NCBI GenBank assembly: GCA_005877655.1
Contig: VBOC01000066.1
Location: 12,611 to 19,306, forward strand
Length of the DNA: 6,696 nucleotides
Direction: 5' to 3'
Source: Ignavibacteria bacterium
GTDB taxonomy: Bacteria; Bacteroidota; Ignavibacteria; UBA10030; SZUA-254
Part shown: positions 1-5,777 of the stretch, piece after piece
How the letters are laid out: every line of letters starts with the position of its first letter
Numbering within the stretch: the stretch's first letter is position 1
The notes under the pieces: model-generated
Told to the model about the DNA's origin: nothing
Seen by the model: the letters and a program-made list of their open reading frames with translations, nothing else
The model's database searches: none
Translations under genes and position numbers: made by a program

Positions 1-936
1 ATATTGATAGATCCCAAGAAGATCGAGCTGACGAGTTACGGGAATCTGCGCCATCACTTCCTGGCAGTCTCTCCCGACATCGCGGAGGAGATCGCCACCA
101 CGCCCGCAAGCTCGGTCAGCGTACTGAAAAGCGTCGAGCTCGAGATGGAAAGGCGATACGACCGTTTGGCCGCCGCCGCCGTCCGGAACATTCAAGATTA
201 TAACGAACGGCAGAAAGCGGGCCGCCTAAGAAACACCGAGGCGATCGTTCACACGAAGATGCCCTACCTTGTTGTCGTGATCGACGAGCTCGCCGATCTC
301 ATGATGACGGCGGCGCGGGAAGTGGAGGAGCCGATCGCGAGGCTCGCCCAGCTTGCGAGGGCGGTCGGCATTCATTTGGTGCTCGCAACCCAGCGCCCAT
401 CCGTCGACGTCATTACGGGCGTGATCAAGGCGAATTTCCCGGCGCGCATCGCCTATCAGGTCGCGTCCAAGACCGACTCGCGCACGATCCTCGACATGAA
501 CGGCGCCGAACAGCTACTGGGGAGCGGAGATATGCTCTACCTTCCGTCCGGCAGCCCCAAACCGGTCCGCATCCAGAGCGCCTTCGTCTCCTCCGATGAG
601 GTGGAGCGGCTGACCGAGCATATCGGGCGCCAGCAGGGCTACCCCAGACCGTTTCAACTGCCGTCAATTCTGGAGCGCAAGCGTTCGGGCTTCAGCGGCT
701 CCTCGGGAAACCGGGATGATTTTTTTGAAGAAGCCGCCCGCCTCATCGTCCGCCACCAGCAGGGTTCGGTGTCCTTGCTGCAGCGGCGGCTGAAAGTCGG
801 GTATTCGCGGGCGGCCCGCCTTGTCGACGAGCTCGAGGCGGCCGGGATAGTGGGCCCCTTCGACGGAAGCAAGGCGCGGACAGTGCTCATTGAAAGCGAC
901 AATGAGCTCGACCTAAAATTAAAGGATCTGGACTGA
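1..936 (+). CDS. ftsK: DNA translocase FtsK/SpoIIIE, C-terminal part (5' truncated by window edge)
   Basis: FtsK is a membrane-anchored hexameric ATPase that pumps double-stranded DNA at the division septum to finish chromosome segregation and dimer resolution. The reading frame is open from base 1, so the gene starts upstream; the membrane domain and Walker A loop are missing from the window. Visible are the strand reading ILIDPKKIEL, the Walker B stretch YLVVVIDELADLMM (about bases 265-306), the FtsK signature LATQRPSVDVITGVIKANFP, and SRTILDMNGAEQLLGSGDML. A linker of about 30 residues follows, then a complete winged-helix gamma domain (about bases 715-891, with RRLKVGYSRAARLVDELE), the part that reads orienting DNA motifs in known FtsK proteins. 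The tail ends DLKLKDLD. lolA begins 3 bp after the stop, an adjacency also known in other diderms. A T7 run at 720-726 sits at the start of the gamma domain. The family assignment is secure. Confidence 0.97.
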   Translation: MLIDPKKIELTSYGNLRHHFLAVSPDIAEEIATTPASSVSVLKSVELEMERRYDRLAAAAVRNIQDYNERQKAGRLRNTEAIVHTKMPYLVVVIDELADLMMTAAREVEEPIARLAQLARAVGIHLVLATQRPSVDVITGVIKANFPARIAYQVASKTDSRTILDMNGAEQLLGSGDMLYLPSGSPKPVRIQSAFVSSDEVERLTEHIGRQQGYPRPFQLPSILERKRSGFSGSSGNRDDFFEEAARLIVRHQQGSVSLLQRRLKVGYSRAARLVDELEAAGIVGPFDGSKARTVLIESDNELDLKLKDLD

Positions 937-939
937 CCG

Positions 940-1578
940 ATGAGGCGCGCGCCGAGGGTACAAACGATGGCGCTCATGCTACTGCTGGCGGGGCGGGCCC
1001 TTTCCGAGGGGGCCGGCGAGATGCTGGAGAAACTGCAGCGCAAATTCGACTCCATGCAGGATGCCTCGGTCTCCTTCACCAAGCATGTCGTCTTCGGCGT
1101 CACCAAGTCGGAACAGGACTTCACCGGCACGCTCTTCGTGAAGAAGGGGAATAAGTACCGGATCGAATCGGAAGACCAGACGATTGTGACCGACGGAATC
1201 AGCGTCTGGACGTTCTCGCGCGCGAATAACCAGGTCTTTATTGATCATTACAAGGAAGATCCGAAATCATTCTCCCCCGATAAGATCCTCGTGAATATAC
1301 CGGGCCGCTACGGCGCCACACTCCTCGGCAAGGAGACGATCGACCGGCTGGAGACTTCGGTGCTCAAGCTCGTCCCCCGGGAAGAAAAATCGAACATCCG
1401 GTGGATGAAACTGTGGGTGGATCGGGACGAGTGGCTGATGAAGAGAATTCAGGTCCTTGACATCGGCGACAACCTCACGATCTACGAAATCGGCAGCGTA
1501 AAATTGAATTCCGGGATACCCGACAGCGAGTTCGTGTTTAAAGCGCCGGCGGACGTCGAGGTCATCGACGTCCGCTGA
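940..1578 (+). CDS. lolA: Outer-membrane lipoprotein carrier protein LolA family
   Basis: LolA is a periplasmic chaperone that takes lipoproteins released from the inner membrane and carries them to the outer membrane. The 212-residue product fits the family length. Residues 1-22 look like a signal peptide: basic MRRAPR, then the hydrophobic MALMLLLAG, with likely cleavage near RALS/EG. Mature-domain motifs in order are FTGTLFVKKGNKYRIES (61-77), TIVTDGISVWTFS (81-93), DPKSFSPDKILV (107-118), WMKLWVD (155-161) and the terminal strand DSEFVFKAPADVEVID (195-210). All match the half-barrel LolA/LolB fold. ATG 940 is preferred to the in-frame ATG 967 because it supplies the basic n-region. AAGGA (922-926) lies rather far upstream, so translation is probably coupled to ftsK. 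No LolB is visible here. The gene end carries a strong inverted repeat, listed separately. Confidence 0.9.
   Translation: MRRAPRVQTMALMLLLAGRALSEGAGEMLEKLQRKFDSMQDASVSFTKHVVFGVTKSEQDFTGTLFVKKGNKYRIESEDQTIVTDGISVWTFSRANNQVFIDHYKEDPKSFSPDKILVNIPGRYGATLLGKETIDRLETSVLKLVPREEKSNIRWMKLWVDRDEWLMKRIQVLDIGDNLTIYEIGSVKLNSGIPDSEFVFKAPADVEVIDVR
1549..1575. repeat. Perfect 11-bp inverted repeat (hairpin) abutting the lolA stop codon
   Basis: The left arm GCGGACGTCGA (1549-1559), loop GGTCA (1560-1564) and right arm TCGACGTCCGC (1565-1575) form a perfect 11-bp GC-rich stem with a 5-nt loop. The right arm ends on the base before the TGA stop (1576-1578). A G-U and then a C-G pair could extend it by two. 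No T-run follows, so it is not a standard intrinsic terminator. It encodes the last residues ADVEVIDVR, and part of the symmetry may come from the repeated Asp-Val codons. It lies 21 bp upstream of the next start codon, which has no clear Shine-Dalgarno site. It could therefore affect mRNA decay or coupling, but that role is inference. Confidence 0.75.
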
Positions 1579-1596
1579 CCAGGCACCCCGCCCCGC

Positions 1597-2652
1597 ATGC
1601 ACCATCGGGTAAAGACAACCCTCAAATACTCGATCAGCGGGTTTCTCACGCTGTTCTTTCTTTACTTCGCGTTCAAAGGATCAGACTTTCCGAAACTCTG
1701 GGACATCCTGACCCACGCAAATTACTGGTGGGCGCTGTCGATGCTTCCGATTTTGATTTTAAGCCATATCTTCCGCGCATGGCGCTGGGAGTACCTCCTC
1801 CGCCCGATCAAACGAGAGCTCCGGTTCCGCAATCTTTTTTCCGCGATGTCGGTGGGGTATCTGGTGAATAACGTCCTGCCGAAAGTGGGAGAGGTCGTAC
1901 GGCCCTACGCGATCGGCAAGCTGGAGGGCATATCGAAGAGCGCGGCATTCGGAACGCTACTCGTTGAAAGAATTTTCGATATTCTTTCCTTCCTGATCAT
2001 GATCGCCCTGATTCCCCTGATTTATTCCGGTCCCCTGACGCAGGCCTTCCCCTGGCTTGAGGCGACGGGTATCTGGGTAACGGCGGGAACGCTGGTCTGC
2101 ATCTCGGTGTTGACATTTCTTATGCTGCGCCGGGACGTCGTCGTCAAGGTACTGAATTTTTTCACGCGGCATCTTCCGCACAAAAGGGCCAGGATGGTCG
2201 AGCATATCGCCCATTCGTTTTTGGACGGGTTCCTGTTTTTAAAGGAGCCGAAGCATTATCTTCCGATCGCAATCCTCAGCATTCTGGTCTGGGTTCTCTA
2301 TATTTTTATGATGTACCTCCCCTTTTACGCCTTCGGCCTGACGGAGAAGTACGGGCTCGACATCCGTTCTGCGATGGTCGTTCAGGCGATCTCGACGATC
2401 GGCTATATGGCCCCGACCCCGGGCTCGACCGGTCCCTATCACTACTTCACCGTCCAGTCGTTGACCCGGTTGTACGGGGTTGACGGCGAGCTGGCGCTCA
2501 GCTACGCGACCGTGACCCATGCGATCGGCTACGTCGGAATGACGATCATCGGTATCTACTTTTTCTGGGTGGACAAACTCCACCTCGCCGACGTCATCAG
2601 GGAAGAGGAGGCCGAGGACGAACTCGCGCCCGACGTGAGTCATGCCTCGTGA
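1597..2652 (+). CDS. Flippase-like / lysylphosphatidylglycerol synthase TM-domain protein (YbhN/AglD-type)
   Basis: This is a polytopic inner-membrane protein of 351 residues, matching the integral-membrane family also seen as the N-terminal flippase part of MprF. The synthetase half of MprF is absent, so it is a stand-alone version. Hydrophobic segments lie near residues 10-27, 43-57, 126-145, 157-176, 222-247, 258-275 and 307-324. Family landmarks are RAWRWEYLLRP (60-70), GYLVNNVLPKVGEVVRPYAI (87-106), LLVERIFD (121-128) and the PTPG loop PTPGSTGPYHYF (273-284). The tail is acidic and probably cytoplasmic (REEEAEDELAPD). Members are proposed to move or transfer lipid-linked substrates; the substrate here cannot be read from sequence. 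The gap after lolA is 18 bp with no good Shine-Dalgarno site, which suggests coupled translation. Its last 11 bp overlap the next gene. Confidence 0.88.
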   Translation: MHHRVKTTLKYSISGFLTLFFLYFAFKGSDFPKLWDILTHANYWWALSMLPILILSHIFRAWRWEYLLRPIKRELRFRNLFSAMSVGYLVNNVLPKVGEVVRPYAIGKLEGISKSAAFGTLLVERIFDILSFLIMIALIPLIYSGPLTQAFPWLEATGIWVTAGTLVCISVLTFLMLRRDVVVKVLNFFTRHLPHKRARMVEHIAHSFLDGFLFLKEPKHYLPIAILSILVWVLYIFMMYLPFYAFGLTEKYGLDIRSAMVVQAISTIGYMAPTPGSTGPYHYFTVQSLTRLYGVDGELALSYATVTHAIGYVGMTIIGIYFFWVDKLHLADVIREEEAEDELAPDVSHAS

Positions 2653-3325
2653 AACCGTCTTTGTCATTGCCGCGCTCAATATGGCCGCCTCATCGGTGGT
2701 CGCGCAGGCCGACTCGTCTGAAGAGAATCGCCGGCTTGCCGGGATTGCGGCAGGAATCGGTGTAACGCTGGTTCTCGCGACCGATATCGTCGACTATATC
2801 AATCTGCGATACTTGCCGGCCTCGAGACTGGACGATTTTTCATCGGCCGCCGAATTCTACGGCGCGGGCGAGATGCAGTTCTCCGAATCGTGGGGAGTAA
2901 AGATTGAATATGCTTTTCTCCTTAAATCATACTCGGTCACGCAGCAGCAGGGCCCGGATATACTGTTTTCTTACGGGGTCCACATGCCGACGGCGGTGGC
3001 ACAGCGTATTTTCAGAGGCGATGGCTACGATTTCAAGCTCGGCGGCGGGCTCGGCTACGCCATCGCACGATTCTCGGAAGAGGCCTCATCGTATCCAAGC
3101 AACGAGTACACGTCGCACGGCGTCGGGTTGAAGCTGGAAACCGAGGCGGACACGGAATTTGACGACCATCTCTTCGGTCACATTGCCGTCGATGCGCGCA
3201 AAACCGTCATGAGCCCGTTCAGGAGATCTGACGGGACGGAACTGCCGATACCGGTGAGGAACAGGTCGGCGAGCATGAATTTTTTCAGCCTCGGGCTGAA
3301 ATTCGGATTGATGTACTATTTCTGA
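2642..3325 (+). CDS. Unrecognised exported, outer-membrane-barrel-like protein
   Basis: I do not recognise the family. The 227-residue product begins with a short hydrophobic segment (MPRETVFVIAALNMAASSVV) ending AQA/DS at 21-25, which reads as a signal peptide. A second apolar stretch lies at 33-50. From about residue 67 it alternates polar and apolar residues with aromatic and glycine-rich strands: GEMQFSESWGVKIEYAFLL (76-94), DFKLGGGLGYAIARF (130-144), HGVGLKLETEAD (159-170), LFGHIAVDARKT (177-188) and FFSLGLKFGLMYYF (214-227). The last strand ends in Phe, as the BAM recognition signal of outer-membrane barrels often does. Eight or so strands would suit a small barrel. The start overlaps the flippase-like gene by 11 bp in another frame, implying translational coupling and perhaps a shared envelope role. 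The alternative start ATG 2681 would leave too short a signal peptide. The barrel assignment is inference. Confidence 0.7.
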   Translation: MPRETVFVIAALNMAASSVVAQADSSEENRRLAGIAAGIGVTLVLATDIVDYINLRYLPASRLDDFSSAAEFYGAGEMQFSESWGVKIEYAFLLKSYSVTQQQGPDILFSYGVHMPTAVAQRIFRGDGYDFKLGGGLGYAIARFSEEASSYPSNEYTSHGVGLKLETEADTEFDDHLFGHIAVDARKTVMSPFRRSDGTELPIPVRNRSASMNFFSLGLKFGLMYYF

Positions 3326-3350
3326 TACTAAACAACCACGCAAAATAACC

Positions 3351-3356
3351 AAGGAG
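3351..3356 (+). promoter_or_regulatory. Strong Shine-Dalgarno site for the cyclophilin gene
   Basis: AAGGAG lies 5 nt before ATG 3362 in a 36-bp A/C-rich spacer with almost no potential to fold (3326-3361). This is the clearest ribosome binding site in the window. It fixes the start of the isomerase and suggests it is translated independently of, and more strongly than, the genes upstream. Confidence 0.8.
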
Positions 3357-3361
3357 AGAAC

Positions 3362-4075
3362 ATGAAGAACCGTCGACTCACCGGAATCCTGCTGGCCGTA
3401 ATGATTGCCTTCACAGGATCACTCGCCGCGCAGGATATGGAAAACATAGGGACAAAAGCGACACCGAAACAGGAAACGACAAAAACCGCAATCCCGAAAC
3501 AAGAACCCGCAAGGACCACAACCCCAAAACAGGAATCGCTAAAATCCACAATCCAGAAAGGGAAAGACGTCGTGATAATCGAAACAAACATGGGCACGAT
3601 CGAAGTATCGCTCTTCCGCGCCGACGCGCCGAAGACCGTTGAAAATTTCGAGGGACTGGCCAAGAAAGGTTATTACAACGGAGTCGTCTTCCACCGGGTG
3701 ATCAGCAACTTCATGATCCAGGGCGGGGACCCTACTGGGACCGGAATGGGGGGCGAGAGTATCTACGGCAAGACATTCGCGGATGAGATCAGCCCGAGTC
3801 GCAAGTTCGACCGCGCCGGACTCCTCGCGATGGCGAACGCCGGGCCCAACACCAACGGGAGCCAGTTTTTCATCACACTCGTTCCGACTCCCTGGCTCAA
3901 CGGCCGCCACACGATCTTCGGGGAAGTCGTTTCCGGCAAGGAAGTCGTCGAGGCGATCGGCAAGGTGGAGACCACAAAACCCGGTGATAAGCCGGTGAAA
4001 ACTGTCGTGATGAACAGGGTGTATCTCAAGGGGGGCAAGGACAAAACGGCGAAAGGGCCCGACGATAAGAAGTGA
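3362..4075 (+). CDS. Exported cyclophilin-type peptidyl-prolyl cis-trans isomerase
   Basis: It catalyses cis-trans isomerisation of Xaa-Pro bonds, probably in the periplasm (PpiA-like role). The signal peptide is [20 protein letters not shown] with cleavage near LAA/QD (21-25); there is no lipobox Cys. Residues 33-66 are a charged, unstructured linker of decapeptide repeats with PKQE cores. The cyclophilin domain (about 69-223) keeps the active-site set: [14 protein letters not shown] (110-123) with catalytic Arg112, Phe117 and Gln120; [15 protein letters not shown] (157-171) with Gln168 and Phe170; and [14 protein letters not shown] (176-189) with Trp178 and His183. These correspond to CypA Arg55, Phe60, Gln63, Gln111, Phe113, Trp121 and His126. 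The C-terminal tail is Lys/Asp-rich ([15 protein letters not shown]). It lies between a barrel-like gene and holA; an envelope-folding role is inferred. All key residues are present, so it should be active. Confidence 0.95.
   Translation: MKNRRLTGILLAVMIAFTGSLAAQDMENIGTKATPKQETTKTAIPKQEPARTTTPKQESLKSTIQKGKDVVIIETNMGTIEVSLFRADAPKTVENFEGLAKKGYYNGVVFHRVISNFMIQGGDPTGTGMGGESIYGKTFADEISPSRKFDRAGLLAMANAGPNTNGSQFFITLVPTPWLNGRHTIFGEVVSGKEVVEAIGKVETTKPGDKPVKTVVMNRVYLKGGKDKTAKGPDDKK
3461..3566 (+). repeat. 30-bp tandem repeats encoding PKQE decapeptides in the isomerase linker
   Basis: Three 30-bp units run at 3461-3490, 3491-3520 and 3521-3550, with a decayed partial fourth at 3551-3566. Each full unit translates to the form (A/T)-(T/I)-PKQE-x4-T/S, for example [20 protein letters not shown] and [10 protein letters not shown]. 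The units differ mainly by substitutions, with no frame change. The tract is much richer in A, and in AAA/CAA-type codons, than the flanking DNA, consistent with expansion by slippage of a flexible spacer between the signal peptide and the catalytic domain. Confidence 0.9.
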
Positions 4076-4099
4076 ACCCGGAAAGGGTGGGGACAGCGC

Positions 4100-5104
4100 A
4101 TGAGCGGCGACGCGAGTCCACTCCGGATGCTTGAGCAATCTCTCGGCCGGAAAGAGGTCGCGCCGTTGTATCTCTTCTACGGCGAGGAGGACTTTTTAGT
4201 CGACGAGGCCGTTCATGCGGTCATTGAGAAGTGCCTTGACGAGTCTGCCAGGAGCTTCGACCTCGACCGGATGCACGGGCGGGAGTCGGATGCGAACGGC
4301 GTACTCTCCCGCATCTCGACTTATCCGATGATGGCGCCGCGCCGCGTCGTCGTTGTGCGGGAGGTGGATAAGCTCGCGAACATCGAGCAGTTGCTTCCCG
4401 CCGCCGAGAATCCCCGCACCTCGAATTCGCTGGTCATGACGGCCTCGAGGCCCGACTTTCGCCTGAAATTCTTCCGGGCGGTCAAAGAGAAAGGGCTTGT
4501 ACTGGAATTCCGCCGTCTTTACGAAAACGAGATCTCGGAATGGGCGCGTAAACGCATCCGGGCGCTCGGGAAAGAACCGACTTCCGAAGCATGCCAGCTC
4601 ATCCAATCGTATGTCGGCAGGTCTCTGCGCGAGGTCAACAATGAACTCGAGAAGGTCGTCCTCTATGTGGGCGATCGTGCAACCATCGGGGCCGACGACG
4701 TCAATAACGTGGTGGGGTTTTCACGGCAGTACAATATCTTCGAGCTTCAGAAGGCCGTCGGGCAGCAAAACATTGGCCGCTCGATCGAAATTCTGGAGAA
4801 CATGCTCAGGCGCGGGGAATCGCCGGTCTGGATGATCGTCATGCTGACCCGTTACCTTATGAAGCTGTGGCTTCTCCAGGAATTTCTTGGAAAAAAGATT
4901 CCGCAAACCCAACTCCCCGAGCGGCTCGGCGTGACCCCGTTCGCGGTGAGGGATTATCTGTCTGCGGTCGGAAAATTCTCTTCCGATGAACTCCGCGGCT
5001 GTTTTTCGGCGCTGATCGAAGCCGATGAAACGCTGAAATCATCATCCATGGACCAGCGCCTGGTCATGACGATGCTTGTGTGCAAATTGACGGCGGCCGG
5101 CTGA
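4100..5104 (+). CDS. holA: DNA polymerase III delta subunit (clamp-loader)
   Basis: HolA is the clamp-loader subunit that opens the beta sliding clamp ring. The 334-residue length is normal for the family. Landmarks in order: LYLFYGEEDFLVDEAV (23-38), the degenerate P-loop region of delta; RRVVVVREVDKLANIEQLL (81-99); NSLVMTASRPDFRLKFFRAV (109-128); an EISEWARKRIRALG helix (144-157); SYVGRSLREVNNELEKVVLY (170-189), the family signature around the sensor helix; NIFELQKAVG (212-221); and the collar-domain stretch PVWMIVMLTRYLMKLWLLQ (242-260) with ADETLKSS (308-315). A purine-rich AAGGGTGGGGA segment precedes ATG 4100, 24 bp after the isomerase stop. A zero-frame A_AAA_AAG heptamer lies at 4891-4897. 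Function is secure; its presence with envelope genes is positional rather than functional as far as I can tell. Confidence 0.95.
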   Translation: MSGDASPLRMLEQSLGRKEVAPLYLFYGEEDFLVDEAVHAVIEKCLDESARSFDLDRMHGRESDANGVLSRISTYPMMAPRRVVVVREVDKLANIEQLLPAAENPRTSNSLVMTASRPDFRLKFFRAVKEKGLVLEFRRLYENEISEWARKRIRALGKEPTSEACQLIQSYVGRSLREVNNELEKVVLYVGDRATIGADDVNNVVGFSRQYNIFELQKAVGQQNIGRSIEILENMLRRGESPVWMIVMLTRYLMKLWLLQEFLGKKIPQTQLPERLGVTPFAVRDYLSAVGKFSSDELRGCFSALIEADETLKSSSMDQRLVMTMLVCKLTAAG

Positions 5105-5110
5105 CCCGGC
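5096..5110. repeat. Short GC hairpin across the holA stop codon
   Basis: GCCGG (5096-5100) and CCGGC (5106-5110) pair around the loop CTGAC, which holds most of the TGA stop (5102-5104). The stem is only 5 bp, plus a possible G-U pair, and TCTGGGGG follows, not a T-run. A weak mRNA structure is plausible; it is not a terminator by sequence criteria, and chance is a real alternative in GC-rich DNA. Confidence 0.35.
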
Positions 5111-5128
5111 TCTGGGGGAGGCGCTGAA

Positions 5129-5185
5129 ATGGGCAAAACTTCATCCGGAGGAACATTTGGCGGGTTTGGCAGGTTCAACGGATAG
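5129..5185 (+). CDS. Possible 18-codon leader ORF overlapping the sigma factor start
   Basis: ATG 5129 opens an 18-codon frame, MGKTSSGGTFGGFGRFNG, ending at TAG 5183-5185. A purine-rich GGGGGAGG (5114-5121) lies 7 nt before its ATG, so it could be initiated. It is in frame with holA, separated from it by the holA TGA and eight sense codons. It covers the Shine-Dalgarno site and the first codons of the sigma factor in a different frame, so ribosomes on it could influence sigma translation. The Gly-rich content resembles no family I know. Chance is likely, and I list it only because of the good ribosome site and its position. Confidence 0.2.
   Translation: MGKTSSGGTFGGFGRFNG
5147..5151 (+). 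promoter_or_regulatory. Shine-Dalgarno site choosing the TTG start of the sigma factor
   Basis: GGAGG lies 5 nt before TTG 5157. The only nearby in-frame ATG (5199) has no comparable site upstream. The sequence therefore favours the TTG start, although the extra 14 residues lie outside the conserved sigma regions. Confidence 0.6.
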
Positions 5186-5768
5186 CCGAGTGTCTCAGAT
5201 GGTGGCGCCGACCGATGAAGAGCTGATCGGGGCATTTCAGCGGGGTGATGCAAGCGCATTCGACGCCCTGGTTGGACGGTACAAAGATCAACTGACAAAC
5301 TTCGCGTTCCGCTTTCTGGGCGATTTCGACGAGGCCGATGACGTGGTCCAGGAGACATTTATCAGGGTGTATCGCAAGGGCGAGACCTACCGGCCCGTTG
5401 CCAGATTCTCGACATGGATTTATACGATCGCCTCGAACCTTGCGAAGACTCACCTCCGGCGGATGAAACGCGGATCGCTCTTTTCCCTCAGCCGGGGCCG
5501 CGAGGGCGGAGATGAAAGGGACTACGAGATTCCCGATGACGGGAATTCTGCAGACCGTCAGGCGGAACGATCACTCGAAGCGGCGATCATCCAGAAAGCC
5601 CTGGACTCGATTCCGGCAAAGTATCGCGAGGCGGTGGTTCTGAGCGACATTCAGGACTTGACGTACGAAGAGATTTGCGAAATCACAAATTTAAATATCG
5701 GCACGGTAAAGTCCCGACTGAACCGCGGGCGTGGAATGCTCAAGCGCCTGCTGCACTCGCTACGATGA
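5157..5768 (+). CDS. ECF-type RNA polymerase sigma factor (sigma-70 family)
   Basis: This is a compact sigma factor with only regions 2 and 4, which direct core RNA polymerase to a specific promoter set. The product is 203 residues from TTG 5157, or 189 from ATG 5199. Region 2 covers about 36-103: FDALVGRYKDQLTNFAFRFL, the core-binding DEADDVVQETFIRVYR (58-73) and the promoter-melting/-10 element RFSTWIYTIASNLAKTHLRR (83-102). A charged linker follows (GREGGDERDYEIPDDGN). Region 4 covers about 141-199, with SIPAKYREAVVL and the helix-turn-helix LTYEEICEITNLNIGTVKSR (168-187), then LNRGRGMLKRLL. This architecture is RpoE/SigW-like. The stop is 9 bp before a single-pass membrane protein, the classic sigma/anti-sigma order. 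The target promoters cannot be told, and no convincing autoregulatory promoter is visible in the 52-bp gap upstream. Confidence 0.94.
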   Translation: MAGLAGSTDSRVSQMVAPTDEELIGAFQRGDASAFDALVGRYKDQLTNFAFRFLGDFDEADDVVQETFIRVYRKGETYRPVARFSTWIYTIASNLAKTHLRRMKRGSLFSLSRGREGGDERDYEIPDDGNSADRQAERSLEAAIIQKALDSIPAKYREAVVLSDIQDLTYEEICEITNLNIGTVKSRLNRGRGMLKRLLHSLR

Positions 5769-5777
5769 GAACGGCCT

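Noticed and set aside
134..143. Palindrome TCGAGCTCGA in ftsK
   Set aside because: It arises from Glu-Leu-Glu codons; GAGCTCG recurs in the gene through the same codon preference, so no site is implied.
2157..2163. Slippery heptamer T_TTT_TTC in the flippase-like gene (another at 3280-3286)
   Set aside because: Neither has a nearby stop in -1 frame at a domain boundary or an obvious stimulatory structure. Asn-Phe-Phe codons explain them, and they show how common such heptamers are here.
3308..3329. TTGATG and GATACT as a promoter before the cyclophilin gene
   Set aside because: The spacing is only 10 bp instead of about 17, and no Bacteroidota-type promoter motif was seen. The promoter is unsupported.
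3539..4138. Long open frame on the minus strand (199 codons) opposite the cyclophilin gene
   Set aside because: The + strand frame has every cyclophilin active-site residue. The minus frame is a by-product of GC-rich codon use and resembles no family. The same holds for minus-strand frames at 654-1130, 2239-2679 and 6145-6576.
5150..5154. GGAAC as a possible ECF-type -35 element
   Set aside because: It overlaps the Shine-Dalgarno site of the sigma gene, has no suitable -10 element about 16-17 bp downstream, and would start transcription inside the gene.
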